Assembly (NCBI GenBank): GCA_010027825.1
Contig: RGUK01000045.1
Location: forward strand, 1-9,061
Source of the DNA: a bacterium
Lineage (GTDB): Bacteria > Dependentiae > Babeliae > Babeliales > RVW-14
DNA: 9,061 bases
Direction of reading: 5' to 3'
A model generated the notes under the pieces. That model ran no database searches and was not told where the DNA came from. It saw only the letters and a program-made list of their open reading frames with translations. Below are positions 1 to 6,390 of this stretch, one piece after another. Each line of letters starts with the position of its first letter. Positions within the stretch are counted from its first letter, which is position 1. A program made the position numbers and the translations under genes.

Positions 1-759
1 TTGAAGATTTACGGCAACGCATCACCGTCAGACCTACTAAACCTAGCTCGCGCTAGCAAGATCCCATATGAGATAAATAAGCTAAAAGCCGACGTGCGGC
101 GAACCAACTCTGGCATTAAGTTAGATGAGGCGCGTGCCAAGCAGATTGTAGAGGCCACCCGGTTTATTGGTCCATCGTTTGATCTCAAGCGGCAACAATT
201 GGCATTGAATGTTGAAAATGTTCATAATCTTATGCGTGTCCGAAAGGCTGGAATTGCTCTTCGCGAAGACCAGATTGAAAAAGGAGCGTCGGCAATGAAT
301 CAGGCTCGACGGTCAATAACTTATTTGCAAAGTTTAGCCCAAAAAGAGTATGGGAAGCTGTTGGACGCTGGCGATCTTACTGACGAGCAAGAGGCAAGAA
401 AGCTAGAATTGGAAGACGCTATTGATCAAAATCAGGCAATCATTGATGGCTTGAATGAAGCGCAAGGATTAATTCCAGAACTAGACCCAAGCCAAGTTAA
501 CCAGCTATTCGGCGGGATGCTTGGGGAAATTCCCCCAATTCGCGGAAACATTGAAGGGCTGGGCCAGCCTCCGGGCGTACAGGCTCCTTCCGGCGGCATG
601 GGTGCGCTGCGCGGCAATCTTGGCGACCTAGCGCGGGAAGCACAAAGCGCGGCGGCTGTATCTCGCGAGCGAGGCGGCGGTAAAGGTAGGAACGCCGTTG
701 CGCCCGCAAACCCCAATGTCCGAGTGACCGCAGTTCGACGAGGCAAAGGCAACAAGTAA
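1..759 (+). CDS. Coiled-coil phage virion protein, possibly 5'-truncated
   Basis: The reading frame is open from the first base and ends with TAA at 757-759. If complete it would start with TTG at base 1, giving 252 residues, but the window edge prevents confirmation; the first internal ATG codons lie near residues 79 and 98. Residues 15-155 are almost entirely charged, heptad-rich helix, suggesting a coiled coil (for example the stretch around KLKADVRR and the one around EARKLELEDAI). From about residue 160 the protein becomes Gly/Pro/Arg-rich and ends in a basic tail containing RERGGGKGRN and RRGKGNK. There is no signal peptide, membrane segment or enzymatic motif. It abuts the giant gene with no gap, so the two are probably co-transcribed and translationally coupled. 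By analogy with T7-like phages, a coiled-coil protein just upstream of a giant virion protein would be an internal virion or ejection protein; this is inference. I do not recognise a named family. Confidence 0.75.
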   Translation: MKIYGNASPSDLLNLARASKIPYEINKLKADVRRTNSGIKLDEARAKQIVEATRFIGPSFDLKRQQLALNVENVHNLMRVRKAGIALREDQIEKGASAMNQARRSITYLQSLAQKEYGKLLDAGDLTDEQEARKLELEDAIDQNQAIIDGLNEAQGLIPELDPSQVNQLFGGMLGEIPPIRGNIEGLGQPPGVQAPSGGMGALRGNLGDLAREAQSAAAVSRERGGGKGRNAVAPANPNVRVTAVRRGKGNK

Positions 760-3700
760 ATGCTTATTAGCAACCTTGGCGCGTTGGGTCTGGACAAGAA
801 GAAAACACCTGCTAAAGCTCCTGTACGCCCGCCTGCGCCAGTTCAGCCGCCTAACCTTATCAGTCAGGCTATTGCGGATGCATTTCGGCCTACCCAACCA
901 TTGCTTGCAAACAAAGGCACTGGCGAAAAAGACTTAAACTTTGAAAACGAGAATGGTGAAATTCGCCGTGGCAGTCCAAAAGGGCCAAAAGTTTACAAAT
1001 TTACTGCCTCCCTCGCTAACGGGATGGACATTGACTTTGAATCAGATCGGGATTTAACCGACGATGAGATTCAGGGCGTAGTCAACGAGTACAGCAAAAC
1101 TCCGAGCTACAAAAAGCAACTAGCGATAAAGCAGAAAGAGCGAGCGGCGGCGGCAAAGGTTCCTACGTCTCAGCTTGGCCCGATGGATAACGAGGCGGTA
1201 GCTCGGCATTACCAGGATCGGTACGAGCAAATGATGGGGCCGAACGGCTTGGCGATTGCCAAGCAAATGACCCCGGCGCAAATTGCTGATTTGCCAATTG
1301 AGGTTCAAAAATCGTTAAATCAGCGGGCAATTAAAGCCAAAATAGCGACGGGCGAACTGCGTCCAAACGGGCAACCGGTTGATACTGGGTTTGATTTGTC
1401 GCTCCAAGGGCTAGGCGATTCGTTTCGGCGCATTAATGAGGCTATTTCGAACGCGATCGAGCAGGGCGTTATTGCTGGTTCGCAGGGCGTTTCTCGCCTT
1501 ATTGGGCAAGAACCGGCCACAACCGAATTTATCAAGAATGCGGGGCCAACTCGATTTGCTAAAGGTATTGCGTCTGCCGGTCAGTATTTCATTCCTGGCG
1601 TTGGTCCTGTGGTCGGGCTTGCTGGTGCCGGTCAAATTGCAACGGGACTCGCTACCGATCCTCAAGGTACGGTCAAGGGACTTGCTGAAGGGCTTAATGT
1701 CTTTGATCCCAAGATTGACCCAATAGAGCGCGGGATGCGGGCAATTAACGTCCTTGCCACGATATACGGCGGTTATCACGCGGCGCAAGGTATCGCCAAA
1801 GGGGTTCGCGTTTTGGACGTTAGCAAACAGCTAGGCGTCAGCAAAACCGAAGCATTACGCATTGTCAACTGGGCTGAAGAAGCGAGCGCAAAGGCACCGA
1901 AACGAACGGGCATCAACAAGGCGGGGCGAGAGGATGCGAAAGGCACGGCGGCAAGCATTGCGCTGGGCAATTACGAGCCTCCGGTAGCGGCGGGGCGCGG
2001 AGCTTCTAATGTTCCGCTGAACATGCGACAGACGCCCAAACTTGGGCCAACTCCGCCGCTTAAAGCGGGTAGCGTTCCTGTTGTTGACCCTGCTCAAGCC
2101 GAAAAGGTCACGCCTCCCGTTCGCGGCGAAATCAAGCCCAAGGTGCCAACGCTGGCAGAAATTCAGGGCGGGAATAGGTTGCTTCGGAAGATTGACGACC
2201 CTGAATACATTCGCCACGAAGCGGATGATATTTTGAAGCGGATGCGACCGGATGACCCGCGTCTTGACCCTAAGTCTCGGTTTTTCAATAAGCAAGTGCA
2301 TGATGCGGTGGCATCTCGAGTCTACGATCCTGAACTAGATTCGTTGGATGCGACGACGGGCGAAATGCTTCATGAGTGGCAACAGAAACAGCCTCGCGCG
2401 GGCAGAATGAATCTGACCCAAACCGAAGCCGAATACCTTGCGGACATTCGCGGCGCATACGATAAGAAGCGCGTTCCCCTCAAGAAAAACAAGTACGGCA
2501 AATGGGTAGCGGCTGGCAAGCCCGTTACGTTTGTTGATATTGGTCAAGGCGCAACCCCCGATCAGTTGCGCGCGTTCTTTGAGTGGTACGGCTACGAAAA
2601 GAACTCTGGGCGTAGTTCCATCACGCTATCCAAATACGAAAAGCTGAAGGCAACTCAAAGCGACCTTAAAGGCGGGATTCAACAGGATTCTGAACTGATG
2701 GGGAACATTGAAAACCGTTCGGGCGATTCTGCGGGCGGTAACGAATTTGGCGATACGTGGGTACCGGCGCATATCCTGAACAAGTACAAGGCGTACATGC
2801 GCGAGTCATGGAAAGCCAAAGAAGAATACGGTCAGGGCGGCGTTACGGCTCGCGATCAGAAGATGTTGGAACTGTCGGGCAAAACCGGCAAAACCACCAA
2901 CCCCAAAGCCCCGTTTGATGCGGGGGCTAACCTCAAAACGCCTGAGCCTAAAGAGTCGTTTGTAGGAAAGACCAATGAACCAATTCAAGCCAAAGTACAA
3001 GCTAACCCCTCGGAAATGCCGAAGCCGGTAGAAGTTACGCCTGGATCGGTGGGCGTCAAGCCAGAATTTACCAACAAGAATCCGACTTCGAAAACTAGCA
3101 TTTCATTTACAACGGACCCGGTTACCATTGCTGAAGCTAAATCTAAGTACATGGGGTTGCTTGCGGAAAACATGCAACGAATGGACAATCAAGATCCAAA
3201 TCTGATTTCCTTTCGTTACATTGACGATTTTTCCCGCAAAGTGGGTGAAAAGTACAATGTTGACCCGAACGAAGTCGCAAAAGGAATGGCGACTTTGCGA
3301 ACTATGCACGCCAACGGCATGCAGGCTGAGATTGCTCAATACGCAAAGACTCATGGCGGCGATTACGAAAGCTATTTCTCAAAAAATGCTGCGACAAGAC
3401 CTAAAACGGCAAGCGCGCCAGAAGCAAATGTATCCACTAAATCCAAACTAGGAAACCCAAATGAAAAAACCAACCAGCAAACCATTCGAGATGTCCAAGA
3501 AGGACAAGGAATACGGAATGAAGGAGAACAGCCCCAAGGACAAGGCAATGGACAAAAAGCAAATGCCTTCCCCCAAGAAAAAGGGCAAGTAACCCCCGAA
3601 TCGGTTGGCGTCAAGTCTGCAATCGAGCCTACGCCCGCAACCGGCGGCACTCGCACCAAGGCCCCCAAGGCTGAACCTACCCCCGTTACGCCAACAGCGG

Positions 3701-6096
3701 GGGATCCCAATACCGTTGCCGTCGCCAATGCCGACACTGCCGAATCTCGGGCGCGGATGGGCATGGAAGAGCGCACGAAGCCCGCTACCGAGCCGGTTGC
3801 GTCCGTTGTTGAGACTGCCAACAAAACCTACAAGCCTAAAGTTGTAGACGCCAAGATTGACCGGCACTTAGGCGACCCCAAGAAGAATATACTGAGCCGT
3901 GAAGATGCTGTACAAGTGCGACGCCGAGCGGACGAACTTGAGAACGAATACGGCACCGCAAAAGCACGACTCGATTCAGCGAAGACGGCAGATGAAATCA
4001 GCGCGGCAACCGATGACATTGAGCGCATCAAGGCACGTCACGTTGCGACAATCAACGCGCTAGAATCCACCGGCACCGAAACCGCCCGAACGCTTAACGC
4101 CCGTCGCGCCATCCTGAACAAAGACGACTATTCCTTTGAAGGATTGATTCGTTCCAAGAAAGCGGCACTCAAGCGCGATCTAACCCAAGACGAAATCAAC
4201 ATTGAGCGCGAGGCGGCTAACCAGTTCAAAGCGGCAAGCGCGGATTTGGAGCGTGTGCGGCAGGAAGCATACGCGGCGGGCAGAAAGGCGGCAGAGGGCG
4301 AACTAGCCTCTACAATCGCCAAGGAACGGGCAACAATCGCCAAACGCGCGGCTCGCAAGCCACAGATTCAGCAAAAGCGGGCCGACATCATGGCGCGGAT
4401 GAAGCGTATCGGCATCCAAGACCAGGCCGAGGCGTTGGGAACCCAGAAACTTTACACGCTGGCAACCGACATTAAAGACCTTGCCAAGACTTACATTGAA
4501 GAAGGCGTCAACGGGCTTGACGATTTGACCAAGAAAGTCACGGCGGATATGCGGGCAAACGGGCTGGACATTGATGATTCCGAGTTCATTGACGTGTTCC
4601 GAGGCGCAGTCAAACAGTCGCCGGGTAAGGATCGGGTTCTATCCGAACTTCAAAAGCTAAAGAAAGAAGCAAACGCTTTGGCGCGGGAACGGGCAAGCAC
4701 CCCTGACGCCAAGAAGACTGCGTTTGAGAATCGCCTAGACGCTCGCATTGCCGAAATGGAAAAGCGATTGGAAGCGGGCGACGTGGAAGTAAAACGGCGC
4801 AACAATCCCAAGTACGACGAGTTTCAGGCTAAAGAACTGCGGCTCAAGACGCTTCAACGGCGCGTGGACATGGAGCGAAAGAAGCTCAAGGCGCAACGCG
4901 AGTACGAGGAAATGGCGGATTGGCAAAAGATTGGACGCCAAGCCGAAGGCGTTGCCGGCATTCCCCGCACCATCTTTAGCTCGGTGGACGTTTCCGCGCC
5001 CGGTCGCCAGAACTGGTTTAACTTCGTCGCGCATCCCATCATCAGCGCGAAAGCACTCGCTCCGCAATTCCAGTCGTTTGTTTCCCGCGCGGCATATGAA
5101 CGGGCGGCGGCTAACATCCGGCGGTCGCCAAACTTTGATCTTGCCAATAACTCGGGGCTTCACCTGTCCACCGAGGCACTTGACCACGGCGAGGAAATGT
5201 TTGTTAACAAGTTCCTGACCCAAGCATGGGAAATCGCTGGCAAAGACTTGAACCCGATTGCGGCATCAGAACGGGCTTATTCGGGATACCTTTCGACGGT
5301 TCGCATGAATCTGTTTGACTTGATGGTAAACGACTACAAGAAAGCGGGCGTGCCCATCACTAAGGACATTGCCGACGCCATTGCTCGCCACGTGAACATC
5401 ACGACGGGACGCGGAATCGGCAACGCGGGCGAAGTCGCTTCTAAACTTTCGGCGGTTGGATTTGCCCCGCGGTACACGGTTTCCAAGTTTCAGACGGTTA
5501 CCGGCAACTCTTTCCGATCTGCCATCGTTCGCAAGGACCCAGTAGCACTCAAGCGCATCGCTAAGGACTACATCAAAGTTCTGACGGCGGCGGGCGGCGG
5601 TCTTTCTTTGGCGGCAAACTACTTCAACTCGCGTCCCGATCTGGGCGTTACGATTGAAACCCGGTCCAACGCTACCAACTTCGGTAAAGCCATGTACAAG
5701 GGCGTAGCGGTGGATCTGCTGGGCGGTATCCAAGAGCCGGTTCGACTCGCGGCGCAACTCTACAAGGGCAAGATTCCAGCCAGCGGCAAAGACAAGGGGA
5801 AGGTCAACAATTACGACCGTGCGGGGACGCTGGGATTCTACGCGATGGGCAAGCTGGCACCGGGGCCGTCGCTCGCGTTGCAGATTGACCAAGGCGAGGG
5901 GTTTGGTCGAAACATGGACGTAAGAACGGCAGAAGGCCAAGGCAACCTTGCCAAACGAGTTTTGTTTCCCGGCACCGCGCAGACGCTTGACGAATTGGTA
6001 TCCAACGGCAAGCTAACGCCCCAAGAGAGGGCAGTGCTTACTTTGTTCTCCGCTGGCGGCTTGGGCGTCAACGATCAGAGCAACTACAAAAAGTAG
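760..6096 (+). CDS. Giant phage virion protein (putative ejection / large polyvalent-type protein), 1778 aa
   Basis: The ATG at 760 directly follows the upstream TAA; a weak AAAGG lies 10 bases before it. Visible regions are: Pro-rich N-terminus (17-32); a short beta-like motif ending in a DLTDDEIQ segment (78-111), of a kind common near the N-termini of large phage proteins; Gly/Ala-rich hydrophobic stretches (268-300, 325-350) that might interact with membranes; a soluble middle (456-690); low-complexity linkers (375-455, 690-785, 880-1030); and a small helical island (786-877). The C-terminal half (1028-1778) contains GTETARTLNARRAIL at 1105, LYTLATDIKDLAKTYIEEGV at 1231, a long charged helix near 1330-1395, SSVDVSAPGRQ at 1407, HPIISAKA at 1425, ASERAY at 1502, HVNITTGRG at 1544 and FAPRYTVSK at 1568. 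From memory this order recurs in giant phage structural or polyvalent proteins. I see no transglycosylase, protease or nuclease motif. Ejection into the host is inferred from position and size. The linker at 3461-3592 also encodes a second protein in another frame. Confidence 0.85.
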   Translation: MLISNLGALGLDKKKTPAKAPVRPPAPVQPPNLISQAIADAFRPTQPLLANKGTGEKDLNFENENGEIRRGSPKGPKVYKFTASLANGMDIDFESDRDLTDDEIQGVVNEYSKTPSYKKQLAIKQKERAAAAKVPTSQLGPMDNEAVARHYQDRYEQMMGPNGLAIAKQMTPAQIADLPIEVQKSLNQRAIKAKIATGELRPNGQPVDTGFDLSLQGLGDSFRRINEAISNAIEQGVIAGSQGVSRLIGQEPATTEFIKNAGPTRFAKGIASAGQYFIPGVGPVVGLAGAGQIATGLATDPQGTVKGLAEGLNVFDPKIDPIERGMRAINVLATIYGGYHAAQGIAKGVRVLDVSKQLGVSKTEALRIVNWAEEASAKAPKRTGINKAGREDAKGTAASIALGNYEPPVAAGRGASNVPLNMRQTPKLGPTPPLKAGSVPVVDPAQAEKVTPPVRGEIKPKVPTLAEIQGGNRLLRKIDDPEYIRHEADDILKRMRPDDPRLDPKSRFFNKQVHDAVASRVYDPELDSLDATTGEMLHEWQQKQPRAGRMNLTQTEAEYLADIRGAYDKKRVPLKKNKYGKWVAAGKPVTFVDIGQGATPDQLRAFFEWYGYEKNSGRSSITLSKYEKLKATQSDLKGGIQQDSELMGNIENRSGDSAGGNEFGDTWVPAHILNKYKAYMRESWKAKEEYGQGGVTARDQKMLELSGKTGKTTNPKAPFDAGANLKTPEPKESFVGKTNEPIQAKVQANPSEMPKPVEVTPGSVGVKPEFTNKNPTSKTSISFTTDPVTIAEAKSKYMGLLAENMQRMDNQDPNLISFRYIDDFSRKVGEKYNVDPNEVAKGMATLRTMHANGMQAEIAQYAKTHGGDYESYFSKNAATRPKTASAPEANVSTKSKLGNPNEKTNQQTIRDVQEGQGIRNEGEQPQGQGNGQKANAFPQEKGQVTPESVGVKSAIEPTPATGGTRTKAPKAEPTPVTPTAGDPNTVAVANADTAESRARMGMEERTKPATEPVASVVETANKTYKPKVVDAKIDRHLGDPKKNILSREDAVQVRRRADELENEYGTAKARLDSAKTADEISAATDDIERIKARHVATINALESTGTETARTLNARRAILNKDDYSFEGLIRSKKAALKRDLTQDEINIEREAANQFKAASADLERVRQEAYAAGRKAAEGELASTIAKERATIAKRAARKPQIQQKRADIMARMKRIGIQDQAEALGTQKLYTLATDIKDLAKTYIEEGVNGLDDLTKKVTADMRANGLDIDDSEFIDVFRGAVKQSPGKDRVLSELQKLKKEANALARERASTPDAKKTAFENRLDARIAEMEKRLEAGDVEVKRRNNPKYDEFQAKELRLKTLQRRVDMERKKLKAQREYEEMADWQKIGRQAEGVAGIPRTIFSSVDVSAPGRQNWFNFVAHPIISAKALAPQFQSFVSRAAYERAAANIRRSPNFDLANNSGLHLSTEALDHGEEMFVNKFLTQAWEIAGKDLNPIAASERAYSGYLSTVRMNLFDLMVNDYKKAGVPITKDIADAIARHVNITTGRGIGNAGEVASKLSAVGFAPRYTVSKFQTVTGNSFRSAIVRKDPVALKRIAKDYIKVLTAAGGGLSLAANYFNSRPDLGVTIETRSNATNFGKAMYKGVAVDLLGGIQEPVRLAAQLYKGKIPASGKDKGKVNNYDRAGTLGFYAMGKLAPGPSLALQIDQGEGFGRNMDVRTAEGQGNLAKRVLFPGTAQTLDELVSNGKLTPQERAVLTLFSAGGLGVNDQSNYKK
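3034..3060 (+). repeat. Direct repeat copy 1, encodes VTPGSVGVK
   Basis: This is the first copy of a 27-base in-frame repeat within the giant gene (residues 759-767), lying in a Pro/Lys/Thr-rich linker. It matches the second copy at 22 of 27 bases, with all five differences scattered. It marks the upstream edge of a 528-base AT-richer interval that contains a small helical segment and the nested small gene. Confidence 0.7.
3450..3453 (+). promoter_or_regulatory. Shine-Dalgarno-like AGGA for the nested small gene
   Basis: AGGA lies seven bases upstream of the ATG at 3461, the classical spacing. It is a better ribosome-binding site than any seen at the other starts in the window, where I find only weak purine runs or nothing. 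It overlaps a TAG in the same frame as the nested gene (3449-3451), so that frame is closed just before the start. Confidence 0.5.
3461..3592 (+). CDS. Nested overlapping small lysine-rich phage protein, 43 aa
   Basis: This is an intact ATG-to-TAA frame fully inside the giant gene, in its +1 frame. The product starts MKKPTSKPFEMSKKDKEYG and ends QMPSPKKKGK. It is hydrophilic, with about 15 lysines in 43 residues, six methionines including the start, no cysteine and no hydrophobic segment. It reads like the tiny Lys/Met/Asp-rich proteins often seen beside phage structural genes (from memory). Support: AGGA seven bases before the start, and a coding-like third-position GC of 31/43 codons (72 %), against 13/44 (30 %) for the giant-gene frame over the same bases, which reads as Gln/Gly/Asn-rich low complexity. 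It resembles the 48-residue product encoded at 6244-6390 in layout: KP near the N-terminus, a central GMKxN, then QM and a PKK basic end. Function unknown. It could be expressed separately, or be a relic read through by the giant gene. Chance occurrence is possible because the frame is short. Confidence 0.6.
   Translation: MKKPTSKPFEMSKKDKEYGMKENSPKDKAMDKKQMPSPKKKGK
3589..3615 (+). repeat. Direct repeat copy 2, encodes VTPESVGVK
   Basis: This second copy of the 27-base repeat (giant-protein residues 944-952) begins 555 bases, exactly 185 codons, after the first. The stop codon of the nested small gene (3590-3592) falls inside its first bases, so the nested gene ends exactly where the repeated linker sequence resumes. 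Confidence 0.7.
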
Positions 6097-6243
6097 AGGT
6101 TGGCGCATCTCGGGCAGACAATACACAAACTCCCGAGCGTGGGCAAGTTGCAGCTTGACGCCAACCGCGCCAATCTTACCCCCTAGCCTCAATTCGTTGC
6201 CTTCGCATTATTTCTAGTAGCGATGTCATACAAATGTGAACCC
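6097..6243 (+). other. Intergenic region with potential branched RNA structure
   Basis: This is the only real non-coding gap. Just after the giant gene's TAG, GGTTGGCG (6098-6105) is an exact 8-base inverted match to CGCCAACC (6159-6166). Inside that stem lie CTCGGG (6109-6114) pairing with CCCGAG (6132-6137), and CAAG (6144-6147) pairing with CTTG (6154-6157). Together they would form a three-way-junction shape. A competing pairing exists: GGCGTCAA within the end of the giant gene (6064-6071) matches TTGACGCC (6155-6162) exactly and would exclude the outer stem. No T-run follows, so this is not a canonical intrinsic terminator. I see no convincing -35/-10 promoter. The stretch 6167-6222 shows nothing further. 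Role inferred only: mRNA stability, processing or translational control between the giant gene and the tail genes. Confidence 0.4.
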
Positions 6244-6390
6244 ATGCCGACCCAAAAGCCCGCCGGACAATCGTATGGCGAAACGTCTCGCGATGCGGGC
6301 ATGAAGGCCAACGTCAACTCTCAGGCGTACACCCAGCAGCACGAAAACCAGATGGGCATGCCCATTCTCCAGCCCAAAAAGACCAAGTAA
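6244..6390 (+). CDS. Small hydrophilic phage protein, 48 aa, upstream of tailspike
   Basis: The product begins MPTQKPAGQSYGETSRDAG and ends ILQPKKTK. It is polar, rich in Gln, Asn, Lys and Met, with no membrane segment or enzymatic motif. Its TAA (6388-6390) shares one base with the ATG of the tailspike gene, so translational coupling is likely and supports it being a real gene. An in-frame ATG at 6223 would add seven residues (MSYKCEP). I prefer 6244 because the resulting N-terminus lines up better with the nested small protein at 3461-3592, but neither start has a recognisable ribosome-binding site. Both small proteins have KP near the start, GMK followed by an Asn two residues on, QM, and a basic PKK end, so they may be diverged paralogues. 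Function unknown; a minor virion or assembly component is possible from its location. Confidence 0.6.
   Translation: MPTQKPAGQSYGETSRDAGMKANVNSQAYTQQHENQMGMPILQPKKTK

Noticed and set aside
1..3. TTG at base 1 as a confirmed start codon
   Set aside because: No upstream sequence is available, so a ribosome-binding site cannot be checked and the frame may simply continue upstream.
1436..1726. 96-codon + frame inside the giant gene
   Set aside because: It is Leu/Arg-rich with no ribosome-binding site and overlaps the well-formed Gly/Ala-rich section of the giant gene, so it is probably a shadow.
3221..3451. 76-codon + frame in the same frame as, and just upstream of, the nested small gene
   Set aside because: The product is irregular, while the giant-gene frame over the same bases encodes a clean helical protein. 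It has no ribosome-binding site. Its TAG merely closes the frame before the nested start.
5266..5940. 224-codon open frame on the minus strand opposite the giant gene
   Set aside because: It lies wholly antisense to a strongly supported conserved region. Its product is Arg/Val/Leu-rich with no coherent domain, and it is explained by the codon composition of the + strand gene.
3052..6071. Repeated word GGCGTCAA as a possible DNA signal
   Set aside because: I counted four + strand occurrences (about 3052, 3607, 4504, 6064), all in frame as Gly-Val-Lys or Gly-Val-Asn codons, so codon preference explains them.
6098..6137. Intrinsic terminator after the giant gene
   Set aside because: Hairpins are present but no T-run follows either stem, and the downstream genes are on the same strand and tightly packed.
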